A stretch of 64,000 bases of DNA from Selenomonadales bacterium UBA7018 (GCA_002448305.1 DJWY01000026.1:37252-101251); one strand, 5' to 3'; counted from the stretch's first letter, positions 6,393-14,941 are shown. Notes: generated by a model not told the origin, from the letters alone. Program-made: numbers and translations.

Positions 6393-8741
6393 TTGATAGA
6401 ACTTTTAGCACCGGCTGGAAATTTTGAGGCATTGAGAGCGGCGGTTGAAGCTGGCGCGGACGCGGTTTATTTAGCGGGCGAAAAATTCGGGGCGCGAGCC
6501 TACGCAGAAAATTTCGCGGGCGAAAATCTGATTCAAGCCGTAAAATTTGCTCATCTGCGCGGAGTCGCAATTCACGTCACGGTTAATACGTTGATTGCCG
6601 ATGAAGAGCTTGACGAGTTCGCCGAGTACTTAAAATTTTTGCGGCGGGCGAATGTCGACGCGCTTTTAGTTCAAGATTTAGGCGCGGCGGCATTGGCTAA
6701 AGAAATTGCGCCCGAAATCCCGTTGCACGCCTCGACGCAAATGTCAATTCACAATTCCGAAGGCGTCAAAACCCTAGCGAAGTTAGGATTTGCTCGCGTG
6801 GTTCTAAGTCGTGAGCTAACTTTGGACGAAATAAAAAAAATTTGCCGCGAGTCGCCGATTGAGACCGAAATTTTTATTCATGGCGCGTTATGCGTGTGTT
6901 GGTCAGGGCAATGCCTTATGAGTTCGTTAATCGGCGGGCGCAGTGGCAATCGCGGAAGATGTGCGCAACCTTGCCGCCTGCCTTATGAACTTGTCGACGC
7001 AAGCGGGAAAAATCTTTTAAGTGGAGCGGGGAAATATCTTCTTAGCCCGAAAGATTTAAATACGCTTGAACTTTTGCCGCGTCTGATTAATACTGGCGTC
7101 ACGAGTTTAAAAATTGAAGGGCGCATGAAACGTCCGGAATATGTCGCGACGGTCGTCAAAGTTTATCGCGACGCTTTGGACAAAAATTTTTCGACGCCCG
7201 AAGAACGCCGCAAGCTTGCGCAAATTTTTAATCGCGATTTCACGACGGCTTATCTTGAAAAGAATCCGGGCAGAAATTTAATTAGCGACATGAAACCGAA
7301 TAATCGCGGCATATTGGTCGGGCGTGTCGTCGAAGTCGAGCGCGATAAAATTACTTTGAAGCTTTCCGAAAAAATTTCTGTTGGCGACCAGGTCGAGATT
7401 TGGATAAAAGTTGGCGGGCGCGTTACGTTCACTGTTGAGAATTTTGAACTGCGCGGCGACTTGTGCACGATTAAAGCTCCAACTAAAGGAGTTCGCGTTC
7501 ACGATAGAGCATTTAAAATTTTCGACGCGGAATTGACTGCCGAAGCGCGGAAATATTTTACTGGTGCACCCGTCCGCAGAATTTCTGTCGCGGCTGAAGT
7601 TAAAGCTAAATTAGGCGAACCGCTGACTTTGACGCTGACTGATTCTGACGGCAACGTTGCAACTGCGCAGACAAATTTTGTCGCTGAACCTGCTAAAAAT
7701 CGCCCGCTGACTTTGGACACGCTAAAGAATCAAATCGGGCGTCTTGGAACTTCGATTTTCGCGCTGGATAAAATTTTTGCTGACATTGACGGCGATTTAA
7801 TGATTCCGATTAGCGAAATTAATGACGTTCGCCGCCGCGTCGTTGAGGAATTGGAAACGTTGCGCCTTAAAAAATTTGGACGCGATAAAATTTCCGTTGC
7901 TAACTTAAAAATTTATCCGCCCTGCGCGGTCGCTGAAACTAAACTTGTCGCGCATGTTGATACACTGGAAAAATTAAAAGCCGCGCTTGACGCCGGCGCA
8001 GATGAAATTCTTTTCGGCGGCGAAACTTTTAAGGCAATTAGGAATTTGGAATTAGGAATTAGGAATGGAATTGAGATTGTTCATAAGCGCGGAAAGAAAA
8101 TTTCTTTGGCGACGCCGCGTCTTATCCGCGAAAATGAACTTGCCGCCATTGAAAAAACTTTGTCCGCCGAAGTCGACGCGATTTATATACATAATCTTGC
8201 CGCGCTCGACCTTGCTAAAAAATTTTCCAGCGTCCGCACTGATTTTTCTTTGCACGTCTTCAACAACGCCACGATTAATTTCTTAAAAAGTCTCGGCGTC
8301 GAAGGCGTAACCCTTTCGCCCGAATTGAACTTGACGCAAGTTAAAGCCCTCGCGAAAAAGTCGCCGTTGCCTGTCGAATGCATTGTTCACGGGCGGCAAG
8401 AACTCATGATTTCGGCGTATTGCGTTCTCGGTAGCTTTTTGGGCGAACTGGACAAAAAAAATTGCCCGCATGTTTGCAGGACGAATAAATTTTATCTGCG
8501 CGACAGGAAGAACGAACTTTTCCCCGTCGTCACCGACCAATTTTGCCGAATGCATATCCTTAACGCTAAGACTCTTTCCATGATTGAACACCGAAAAGAT
8601 TTTGACGGCGTCGCAAGAATCCGCGTCGATTGCCGCGCTTTGACTTTGGAAGAGACCGCGCAGATTGTTCACGCCTATAAATTCGGTGGCGTAGAGATTG
8701 AAAATTTCACTCGCGGTCATTATTTTCGCGGCGCGATTTAG
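6393..8741 (+). CDS. U32 family peptidase-like protein with DUF3656 region (RlhA-like)
   Basis: About 782 residues, the long form of the U32 family. The signature region EIFIHGALCVCWSGQC followed by a cysteine cluster (GRCAQPC) is clear; members of this type include RlhA, which hydroxylates 23S rRNA, so an RNA-modifying role is as likely as proteolysis. A middle beta-rich region (about 320-460) fits DUF3656 and a second barrel follows. TTG at 6393 is the start because AAGGAG lies 9 bases upstream; upstream codons overlap the divergent promoter zone. A heptad repeat (8033-8070) is inserted in frame and encodes AIRNLELGIRN. Confidence 0.85.
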   Translation: MIELLAPAGNFEALRAAVEAGADAVYLAGEKFGARAYAENFAGENLIQAVKFAHLRGVAIHVTVNTLIADEELDEFAEYLKFLRRANVDALLVQDLGAAALAKEIAPEIPLHASTQMSIHNSEGVKTLAKLGFARVVLSRELTLDEIKKICRESPIETEIFIHGALCVCWSGQCLMSSLIGGRSGNRGRCAQPCRLPYELVDASGKNLLSGAGKYLLSPKDLNTLELLPRLINTGVTSLKIEGRMKRPEYVATVVKVYRDALDKNFSTPEERRKLAQIFNRDFTTAYLEKNPGRNLISDMKPNNRGILVGRVVEVERDKITLKLSEKISVGDQVEIWIKVGGRVTFTVENFELRGDLCTIKAPTKGVRVHDRAFKIFDAELTAEARKYFTGAPVRRISVAAEVKAKLGEPLTLTLTDSDGNVATAQTNFVAEPAKNRPLTLDTLKNQIGRLGTSIFALDKIFADIDGDLMIPISEINDVRRRVVEELETLRLKKFGRDKISVANLKIYPPCAVAETKLVAHVDTLEKLKAALDAGADEILFGGETFKAIRNLELGIRNGIEIVHKRGKKISLATPRLIRENELAAIEKTLSAEVDAIYIHNLAALDLAKKFSSVRTDFSLHVFNNATINFLKSLGVEGVTLSPELNLTQVKALAKKSPLPVECIVHGRQELMISAYCVLGSFLGELDKKNCPHVCRTNKFYLRDRKNELFPVVTDQFCRMHILNAKTLSMIEHRKDFDGVARIRVDCRALTLEETAQIVHAYKFGGVEIENFTRGHYFRGAI
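8033..8070 (+). repeat. In-frame heptad repeat copy inside the U32 gene
   Basis: Three near-perfect GGAATTA/GGAATTT units flanked by GGCAATTA. The reverse complement matches the CTAATTC array inside the ABC-F gene (10765-10799), including the irregular unit. It encodes IRNLELGIRN in the protein. Confidence 0.85.
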
Positions 8742-8744
8742 TTT

Positions 8745-10067
8745 TCATTTCAAGTTCAAATATTTATCAAGCCATGCGGCGACCGCCTCGCCGATTATTT
8801 TTTTGCCTTCGGCGTCAGGGTGCAAACCGTCAACTGATAAACTTTCAATCAAATTGCCGTCAGCATCAGTTAGCTTTTCGTTCACATCTATGTAAAATTC
8901 CTGCGACTTTATCCAATCGCAAATAAATTTCTGATGTTCTTGCCAATCGACCGGCGGCAATTCTACGAAATTAACTTTCTGAATCTGCGCGGGGTTGAGC
9001 GGCGTCGGCGTCATAAATACCGGCTTGATTCCGTTGCGCTCGCATTTGTCCCGAAGCAACGACAAATTTTCTACTGACTCCCAGCCCAAAATATTTGCGC
9101 GGTAATCGTTGACGCCCGCCATTATGAAAAGCACTTCGGGGCGAAATGGCAACACGTCATTTTCAAAACGCGCTAAAAGTTCTGCTGTAGTGTCGCCGCT
9201 TCTGCCTAAGTTCTTAACCGGAATAGCGCAATATGTTTCCCAATTATAAATTGCGGTCGAAGGTGGAACAGAAATTGAGCCGCCGCCGTGCGTTATGCTG
9301 TCGCCCAGTGCGCAAAATCTTATCTGATGCTTGACTGCGAAACTGTTTGAAGAATTTTTATCAGACCAATTAGTTAGCGGCTGATTGTCGCTAGTTAGCG
9401 CACGCACCCGCCAAAAATATTCTCCCTCATCTAAAACGGGCGTCTTATCGTATAAATCAAAATCGTCGTCGCTGGAGTTCGCGTCGGTAAAATAGCGACG
9501 GATAATTTTATCGTCCTTTATGAGTTCAATTTCGTAATGATTCGCGCCGCTAACCGGTATCCACGAGTACACGGGATAAATCGGCGGATAATTCATTTTA
9601 TCAAATTCGGTCGTTGTGCGCGGGCTTAGCGGGTTGGTATCAATATCAGTAATCGGAATTTTATTTTGTAGCGTCGTACCGTCTAAAGAAATTGCGTTGA
9701 CTTGGAATTTTTTGTGAACGTCATCGATAGGAATTTCAATGCCGTTGGTGTAAGCGTAAAGCGTCGCGCCGTCTATCAGAATTTCATACTTGACGGCGTT
9801 GGGGATAATCTCCCAGTAAAGCCGCAAAATATTTTCGTCGCGCTGAATGACTTCGCCTAAAATTTCTTGCGCTGAACTTTCCGTTAAGTCTTCAAAGTTA
9901 TAAACTTCGTTAATCGGGGCGGCTTGAGCGTTTTTATCTTGGGTCAAGTGATTGCGTGGCGCGTGGTCGTCGACGAGTTCATTTTGATTAGCCGAATGCC
10001 CGCCCATAAAGCCTAGATTGGAAAAGCAAACTATAAGGGCAAGGACAATCGGCACAATTCTCAGCAT
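8745..10067 (-). CDS. Exported SGNH/GDSL hydrolase with N-terminal Fn3-like domains
   Basis: A protein of 440 residues with a signal peptide (about 1-25). Residues about 70-245 look like two fibronectin-type beta sandwiches (WEIIPNAVKYEILIDG and WIPVSGANHYEIELI are paired repeats). The C-terminal catalytic domain has all SGNH blocks: GDSITHGGG (nucleophile Ser), GRSGDTT, AGVNDY and DGLHPDAEG (Asp/His). It likely deacylates or deacetylates a surface carbohydrate or lipid. Its GGGAGGAATTGCAATG start is repeated three more times upstream as part of a 149-bp tandem array, and the start overlaps the stop of the third micro-ORF (ATGCTGA). Confidence 0.85.
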   Translation of the reverse strand: MLRIVPIVLALIVCFSNLGFMGGHSANQNELVDDHAPRNHLTQDKNAQAAPINEVYNFEDLTESSAQEILGEVIQRDENILRLYWEIIPNAVKYEILIDGATLYAYTNGIEIPIDDVHKKFQVNAISLDGTTLQNKIPITDIDTNPLSPRTTTEFDKMNYPPIYPVYSWIPVSGANHYEIELIKDDKIIRRYFTDANSSDDDFDLYDKTPVLDEGEYFWRVRALTSDNQPLTNWSDKNSSNSFAVKHQIRFCALGDSITHGGGSISVPPSTAIYNWETYCAIPVKNLGRSGDTTAELLARFENDVLPFRPEVLFIMAGVNDYRANILGWESVENLSLLRDKCERNGIKPVFMTPTPLNPAQIQKVNFVELPPVDWQEHQKFICDWIKSQEFYIDVNEKLTDADGNLIESLSVDGLHPDAEGKKIIGEAVAAWLDKYLNLK

Positions 10068-10216
10068 TGCAATTCCTCCCTACTTTTAAAAAGTAGCAAA
10101 CAGCGTACGCGATTAAACGTTACAACAATTTGAAGGTTATCGCCGCGTTCGTACGCTCCGCTGCGCTTCGCTAGCTTCGCAGGTTTTAGCTGTGCTCGGA
10201 CATTGTTCGTCAGCAT
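10061..10216 (-). CDS. Tandem micro-ORF copy 3 (51 residues), hypothetical
   Basis: Open frame of 51 codons starting at 10216 with GGAGG at proper spacing and ending EELQC at a TGA that overlaps the ATG of the SGNH hydrolase (ATGCTGA). It differs from copy 2 by Asn for Ser at residue 4. The protein is basic (AKLAKRSGAYERG) with a hydrophobic stretch near the end. No known family is recognised. It could be a real peptide or only a frame that keeps ribosomes moving into the SGNH gene. Confidence 0.5.
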   Translation of the reverse strand: MLTNNVRAQLKPAKLAKRSGAYERGDNLQIVVTFNRVRCLLLFKSREELQC

Positions 10217-10365
10217 TGCAATTCCTCCCTACTTTTAAAAAGTAGCAAACAGCGTACGCGATTAAACGTTACAACAATTTGAAGGTTATCGCCGCGTTCG
10301 TACGCTCCGCTGCGCTTCGCTAGCTTCGCAGGTTTTAGCTGTGCTCGGACATTGCTCGTCAGCAT
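10210..10365 (-). CDS. Tandem micro-ORF copy 2 (51 residues), hypothetical
   Basis: Same 51-codon frame, one repeat unit upstream. Its start overlaps the stop of copy 1 and its stop overlaps the start of copy 3, both through ATGCTGA. It differs from copy 1 by Thr for Met at residue 33. The same GGGAGGAATTGCA ribosome-binding site is present. Confidence 0.5.
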   Translation of the reverse strand: MLTSNVRAQLKPAKLAKRSGAYERGDNLQIVVTFNRVRCLLLFKSREELQC

Positions 10366-10514
10366 TGCAATTCCTCCCTACTTTTAAAAAGTAGCAAACA
10401 GCGTACGCGATTAAACATTACAACAATTTGAAGGTTATCGCCGCGTTCGTACGCTCCGCTGCGCTTCGCTAGCTTCGCAGGTTTTAGCTGTGCTCGGACA
10501 TTGCTCGTCAGCAT
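10359..10514 (-). CDS. Tandem micro-ORF copy 1 (51 residues), hypothetical
   Basis: First of three coupled micro-ORFs. Its ATG at 10514 overlaps the ABC-F stop (ATGCTGA), and its own last codons (GAG GAA TTG CAA TGC TGA) repeat the last codons of the ABC-F gene. The unit is 149 bp, so each frame is 149 + 7 = 156 bases including stop, exactly 52 codons; this is why every unit stays open and links to the next. Confidence 0.5.
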   Translation of the reverse strand: MLTSNVRAQLKPAKLAKRSGAYERGDNLQIVVMFNRVRCLLLFKSREELQC

Positions 10515-12184
10515 TGCAATTCCTCCCAGCGCAAATAAAGTTCATCTATCTCTTTCAACTTCGTGACGTGCGCCGCCGCTAACTCCGTCAATTTTTGCGG
10601 GTCGCTCGCGGCGTTTATTTCTTGCTCTATCATTTTTAATTCCATTTCCGCCATTTTTATTTGCGCCTCGATTTTTTCTAATGCCTGTTCGTTTGGAGCT
10701 TTGAGCTTTGAGCTTTTAGCTTTTGGGGCTTGCGGTTTTATTTTTACATTTGCCCGCGCTTTTTCATTTCTAATTCCTAATTCCACATTCCTAATTGCTT
10801 TTGAGAATTCTATTATTCGCGAAGTTACTTTGTCAAGTAAATATCGGTCGTGCGTGACAATTAGAATTGTGCCGTCAAAGCTTTGCAACGCCGTTTCGAT
10901 TGCTTCCCGCGCAGGTAAATCTAAATGATTTGTCGGCTCGTCTAAGATTAAAAAATTCGCGCCCGTCAAGATTAGTTTTGTCAAAGCTACGCGAGTTTTT
11001 TCGCCGCCTGATAAATCGGCAATCGGTTTTTCTACGACTTGCGCGAATAAATTTAGCCGTGCCAATTCCGACCGCGCTTGACCTTCAGATAAGCCGAATT
11101 CTTGATTCAATTCCTCAAGCGGCGTGCGGTTTTCGTTAAGTTCCTCGTGTCCTTGCGAAAGGTAGCCGATTTTAACGCGGTTGCCGATTTTAATTTCGCC
11201 GCTGTCCGCTTTAAGTTCGCCGACGATAATTTTTAGCAACGTTGATTTGCCGACGCCATTACGCCCGATAAGCCCGACCTTTTCGCCCTTGAAAATTTCC
11301 GCGCTGAAATTTTTTATCACGGTCTTAAAGGAAACATTTTCCAGAATCAAAACGCGATTAGCTGATTCGGCGGCGTCGTTTAGTCTGATTGCGGCAGTTT
11401 CATTGGACGGCGGCTTTTCTAAGCGTTCCATTTTATCGAGTGCAATTTGACGACTGCGAGCGCGTTTTGCCGTTGAAGCGCGAACTTTATTGCGCCGGAC
11501 AAAGTCTTCAAGTTTAGCAATTTCCGCCTGTTGCTTCTCGTAGGCTTTAAGCTCCGCCTCGCGCCGCTCACTTTTGAGCCGAATAAATTTTTCGTAGTTG
11601 CCAGGATAAAGAGTCACCTTGCAATTCTCCATGTCCAAAATTTTCTCAACACAATTCTGTAAGAAATGCCGGTCATGCGTGACGGCAATGACTGTGCCGC
11701 GATAATTTTTCACGAAGTCTTCTAAGAATTCAATCGCGTAAATGTCCAGATGATTTGTCGGCTCGTCCAAAATCAAAATGCGCGGCTCATTTATCAGAGC
11801 TTTCGCCAAAGAAATTTTAGCCGACTCGCCACCGCTGAAGTGATTCGGATTTTTTAGCAGTTCCGCTTCTGAAAATCCCAGTCCGAATAAAATTTTCCGT
11901 GCCATAAACTTTTCCGCGCCTTCAATCGTCAACAGTTCGTCAAGTAATGTCGTTGCGGTAAAGTGCGGCGTCTGTTCGACAAAGCCAATATCTTCCGCCC
12001 TTAGTCCGCCGATTGTGCCTGCGTCGAATGGTTCTGCGCCCATCATTACTTTTAACAGCGTAGATTTCCCTGCACCGTTCTTGCCGACAATCCCGACCTT
12101 TTCGCCCTCAGCAATTTTAAACGTCACGTCGGAGAAAATTAGCCGTTCGCCGTAATATTTTTTCACATTCTCAAGTTGAATCAT
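10508..12184 (-). CDS. ABC-F family ATPase (ribosome-associated, Uup/EttA-like)
   Basis: Two ABC ATPase domains on one chain with no membrane segments: Walker A GIVGKNGAGKST and GLIGRNGVGKST, signatures FSGGESAK and LSGGEKTR, Walker B ILILDEPTNHLD and FLILDEPTNHLD. The charged linker between domains is the tRNA-contacting element of ABC-F translation factors. The ATG at 12184 is chosen because GAGG precedes it; an earlier ATG at 12238 has no such site. The C-terminal coiled coil is interrupted by a repeat-derived stretch (IRNVELGIRN, then KAKSSKLKAPN) encoded by 10695-10803. Its last codons seed the 149-bp array. Confidence 0.9.
   Translation of the reverse strand: MIQLENVKKYYGERLIFSDVTFKIAEGEKVGIVGKNGAGKSTLLKVMMGAEPFDAGTIGGLRAEDIGFVEQTPHFTATTLLDELLTIEGAEKFMARKILFGLGFSEAELLKNPNHFSGGESAKISLAKALINEPRILILDEPTNHLDIYAIEFLEDFVKNYRGTVIAVTHDRHFLQNCVEKILDMENCKVTLYPGNYEKFIRLKSERREAELKAYEKQQAEIAKLEDFVRRNKVRASTAKRARSRQIALDKMERLEKPPSNETAAIRLNDAAESANRVLILENVSFKTVIKNFSAEIFKGEKVGLIGRNGVGKSTLLKIIVGELKADSGEIKIGNRVKIGYLSQGHEELNENRTPLEELNQEFGLSEGQARSELARLNLFAQVVEKPIADLSGGEKTRVALTKLILTGANFLILDEPTNHLDLPAREAIETALQSFDGTILIVTHDRYLLDKVTSRIIEFSKAIRNVELGIRNEKARANVKIKPQAPKAKSSKLKAPNEQALEKIEAQIKMAEMELKMIEQEINAASDPQKLTELAAAHVTKLKEIDELYLRWEELQC
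10695..10803 (-). repeat. Composite heptad repeat inside the ABC-F gene
   Basis: On the plus strand: (GAGCTTT)n-like units at 10696-10727, a spacer, then CTAATTC-type units at 10765-10799 ending ATTGCTTTT. The same two-part order recurs at 46617-46698. It is read in frame as a repetitive segment of the ABC-F tail. Confidence 0.85.
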
Positions 12185-12262
12185 TTCTTCGCCTCGAAAT
12201 TTTTCTGCCATAATAGCAAAAAGAATTCTCCGCCGCAAATTTTTTATTTCTCGCCGCTGTGT

Positions 12263-12268
12263 TATAAT
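12263..12268 (+). promoter_or_regulatory. Probable -10 element of the esterase gene
   Basis: A perfect TATAAT lies 26 bases before the ATG at 12294, with AGGAGG between. The -35 region (TTTTTA near 12241) is weak. Confidence 0.45.
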
Positions 12269-12293
12269 GCCTCAAAAAATAGGAGGGCTTGAA

Positions 12294-13277
12294 ATGAAAT
12301 TTTTTAAGATAATAATTTTCGCATTGTGTTTAAGTTTGCTGACGGCTACGACTTATGCGGCTCCAGCGTGGCAAATGCCTAAGGCAGGAAAAACTTTCAT
12401 CAACAACGCCGCTAAGCAAGCTTACATTAAAGACTATATGACAAAATTTTTCAACAAAGAAATTCCGATGACTTTTGAAGTGCCGGATAAATGGACTTAC
12501 GAAAAAATTTTGTTTAACGGCGTCAAGGTTGAGCGACTAGCTAATCCCAAGCAAAAAAAATCTGCGCGGGTGGCGTTGCAACTTCATGGCGGCGGCTATG
12601 TCGGTCATTTGAGTAATTGGTATCGCGATTTCGCAATCAAGCAAGCAGTTATGATTGATGCGAAGGAAATTTACATGGTTGATTATCGCGTTGCGCCCGA
12701 AAATATTTATCCCGCCGCGCTCGAAGACACCGTTACTGCTTACCGCGAACTTTTGAACAGGAAGATTGACCCGAAAAATATAATCGTCTTCGGAGATTCG
12801 GCGGGCGGAAATTTAGCTTTAGCTTTTGCAACTTACCTTAAGGAAAATAATTTGCCGCAACCCGCTATGTTGATTTTAGTTTCTCCTAGAACGACTTTTG
12901 AAAATAATTTGCCGTCACGTACAGAAAACGCCGACCGCGATTTAATTTTGGGCAAATTTAATAAGAAAATGTATTCCGAAGTTTCCAAACCGAAATACGC
13001 CGGCGATATTCCTTTGAACGACCCGCGCCTTTCGCCGATTTATGCCGACCTAAAAAATTTGCCGCCAACGCTGATTCAAATTGGCGGCTATGAACTTTTC
13101 GTCGACGACGGGATTGAACTTATAAAGAAAGCGACGGCGGACGAATTGAATGTAACTTTGTCGGTTTACGCCGGAATGTCGCATGATTTTTCGATACTCC
13201 TGCCGCAACTCGACGAAAGCGTTAAATCTTTCATTGAGATTAGAAATTTCGTCAACCTGTACTGCCCCGCGAAATAA
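12294..13277 (+). CDS. Exported alpha/beta-hydrolase esterase (HSL/GDXG family)
   Basis: Carboxylesterase-like protein of 327 residues with a signal peptide (about 1-22, ending TTYAA). The oxyanion motif LHGGGYVG, the nucleophile elbow GDSAGG, and the acid and base in FVDDGIE and GMSHDF match the hormone-sensitive-lipase family. Substrate is unknown; short acyl or acetyl esters are usual. The ATG at 12294 follows AGGAGG with good spacing, and a signal peptide starts there, so the earlier ATG at 12267 is rejected. It ends at a terminator that overlaps the convergent hisB end. Confidence 0.85.
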   Translation: MKFFKIIIFALCLSLLTATTYAAPAWQMPKAGKTFINNAAKQAYIKDYMTKFFNKEIPMTFEVPDKWTYEKILFNGVKVERLANPKQKKSARVALQLHGGGYVGHLSNWYRDFAIKQAVMIDAKEIYMVDYRVAPENIYPAALEDTVTAYRELLNRKIDPKNIIVFGDSAGGNLALAFATYLKENNLPQPAMLILVSPRTTFENNLPSRTENADRDLILGKFNKKMYSEVSKPKYAGDIPLNDPRLSPIYADLKNLPPTLIQIGGYELFVDDGIELIKKATADELNVTLSVYAGMSHDFSILLPQLDESVKSFIEIRNFVNLYCPAK

Positions 13278-13281
13278 ATTT

Positions 13282-13866
13282 TCAGAGGACGCCCTTTGTT
13301 GAGGGGACGTCCTTATTTTTTTTGTCGACAGCGACGGCGGCTCTAAGCGCATGCCCTAAGGCTTTGAAAATCGCTTCAACTTTGTGATGAGAATTTTTGC
13401 CATATAAAATCTTAACGTGAAGAGTAATCCCCGCGTTGAAGGCGAACGCCCGCAGAAATTCTTCGACAAGCTCAGTATCAAAATTTCCAATCGCCGGAGC
13501 TAATTCGCCGAGTTCGCAAACTAGAAACGGTCGCCCGCTTATGTCAAGACTGACAAGGGCTAAAGTCTCGTCCATAGGCAAGAAAAAAGTTCCGTAGCGT
13601 ACAATGCCGCGCTTATCGCCTAAAGCATCTTTCAACGCCGCGCCCAACGCAATTCCAATGTCTTCAACGCTGTGGTGTCCGTCAATTTCTAAATCGCCCT
13701 TGCAACTGACTTTCAAGCCGAATTGCCCATGCGCCGCGAAAAGATTCAACATGTGGTCGAAAAAGCCAATGCCCGAAGAAATTTCAGCCTTGCTTTTGCC
13801 GTCCAACTTCAGCTCAACTTTTATTTTAGTTTCCTTAGTCGTGCGATTAACTTTGCCGATTCTCAT
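13282..13866 (-). CDS. hisB: Imidazoleglycerol-phosphate dehydratase
   Basis: Sixth step of histidine biosynthesis. Full-length single-domain IGPD (194 residues) with the metal-binding histidine motifs FFDHMLN, DGHHSVED and GKNSHHKVEA and the usual C-terminal STKGVL. GGAGG precedes the ATG. It overlaps hisC by four bases and ends a long minus-strand operon. Other his genes are not in the window. Confidence 0.96.
   Translation of the reverse strand: MRIGKVNRTTKETKIKVELKLDGKSKAEISSGIGFFDHMLNLFAAHGQFGLKVSCKGDLEIDGHHSVEDIGIALGAALKDALGDKRGIVRYGTFFLPMDETLALVSLDISGRPFLVCELGELAPAIGNFDTELVEEFLRAFAFNAGITLHVKILYGKNSHHKVEAIFKALGHALRAAVAVDKKNKDVPSTKGVL
13285..13322 (+). terminator. Terminator of the esterase gene, overlapping the hisB 3' end
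   Basis: AGGACG and CGTCCT with adjoining CCC/GGG pairs form a strong stem, followed by TATTTTTTTT on the plus strand. It lies within the last codons of convergent hisB. Confidence 0.75.
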
Positions 13867-14927
13867 TGCGCCGCCTCCAAGAAATTTTTTATCGCGGAAA
13901 AAATTTCGTCGTTCTCAATGCGCGTTCCGATTGATACTCGCAAGCAATTTTTCAAGCCATATGAGCCAGGCGAAAAATATCTTATGCCAATGTCTAGCGA
14001 TTCCAGATAATTTTTCAGTTCCTCTGCGCGGTCTAATCTGAACAATATAAAATTTGCTTCCGACGGAAAAATTTCGACGCCAGGCAATTTTTCAAGCCGC
14101 TCGAACATTCTTTTGCGCTCGGCGATTGTCATTTGCAGACGCGGAACAAATTCATCGCGCATTTGATAGACAATATCCGCCGCCGCCAATGTCAATACGT
14201 TCATATGATACGGCATAAAAGTTTTGTTAATCATGCGTGTGACTTCAGCTTGAGCAATCATGTATCCGACACGCGCTCCCGCCATACCGTAAGCTTTGGA
14301 AAAAGTGCGGGCGACGATTAAATTAGGATACTTCGCGACGAGATTGACTGCCGACCGCCCGTAAAATTCTACGTAGGCTTCATCAAGCAAAAAGGCGCAG
14401 TCAATCGACTTGGCAATTTTTTCAATCTGCGCGGGCGTCAAGACGTTGCCGGTAGGGTTATTCGGGTTGCAGACGACAGCAAGACTTGCGCCGACTTCGC
14501 GAATTTTTTTTATGTACTCGTCGACGTTGAGATTAAATTTCTCGTCTAAATCGAAGGGCACGCCGTCAGCTTCTGCTGCCTTCGCGTAGATTTTGTACAT
14601 AGAAAAGCTCGGTTGCGGATAAACAATTTTCCTGCCCGCGCCGCCGAATGCATGGAAAACTTTTTCGATAATTTCGCTTGAGCCGCTCCCCAATAAAACT
14701 TGTGACACGTCGACCGAAAAATTTTTAGCTATCTGCTCGACTAAAGAATAATATTCTTCATTCGGGTAGCGATTGAACGCCAGCATTGCCAGCCGATTTA
14801 TTACGCGCTCTTCGACAAGCGGCGGCAAATTCAGCGTTGATTCATTCGCGTTGACTTTTATTCGATAACTTTTCTCTACTCCGTCATATGACGGCATTTT
14901 GTCCAGTTCGTTTCGATAATTCAGCAT
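13863..14927 (-). CDS. hisC: Histidinol-phosphate aminotransferase
   Basis: PLP-dependent class I/II aminotransferase converting imidazole acetol phosphate to histidinol phosphate. Motifs include NPNNPTGN, FLLDEAYVEF and the PLP lysine in RTFSKAYGMAGARVGY. The ATG at 14927 is preferred because GGGG lies upstream and it falls 15 bases after ndk; the longer frame to 14960 would overlap ndk. Partnered with hisB by an ATGA overlap. Confidence 0.94.
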   Translation of the reverse strand: MLNYRNELDKMPSYDGVEKSYRIKVNANESTLNLPPLVEERVINRLAMLAFNRYPNEEYYSLVEQIAKNFSVDVSQVLLGSGSSEIIEKVFHAFGGAGRKIVYPQPSFSMYKIYAKAAEADGVPFDLDEKFNLNVDEYIKKIREVGASLAVVCNPNNPTGNVLTPAQIEKIAKSIDCAFLLDEAYVEFYGRSAVNLVAKYPNLIVARTFSKAYGMAGARVGYMIAQAEVTRMINKTFMPYHMNVLTLAAADIVYQMRDEFVPRLQMTIAERKRMFERLEKLPGVEIFPSEANFILFRLDRAEELKNYLESLDIGIRYFSPGSYGLKNCLRVSIGTRIENDEIFSAIKNFLEAAQ

Positions 14928-14941
14928 TGGCAAAACCCCTA

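Larger units (their letters stand above)
10061..10527 (-). repeat. 149-bp tandem repeat array, three full units plus a 20-bp partial unit
   Basis: Units begin at 10061, 10210 and 10359, and the partial one at 10508. Only about three substitutions separate the copies. On the minus strand each unit carries GGGAGGAATTGCA followed by ATGCTGA, then about 130 bp of new sequence including an ~36-bp GC-rich element also found at 41965-42000, and a short palindrome CTACTTTTAAAAAGTAG. The outermost copies of the 20-bp segment are the 3' end of the ABC-F gene and the 5' end of the SGNH gene, so the array grew at a start-stop overlap. This accounts for the whole stretch between these two genes. Confidence 0.95.

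Noticed and set aside
10061..10527. The 149-bp tandem repeats as a CRISPR array
   Set aside because: CRISPR repeats are about 25-40 bp with unique spacers; here the whole 149-bp unit is repeated with no unique parts.
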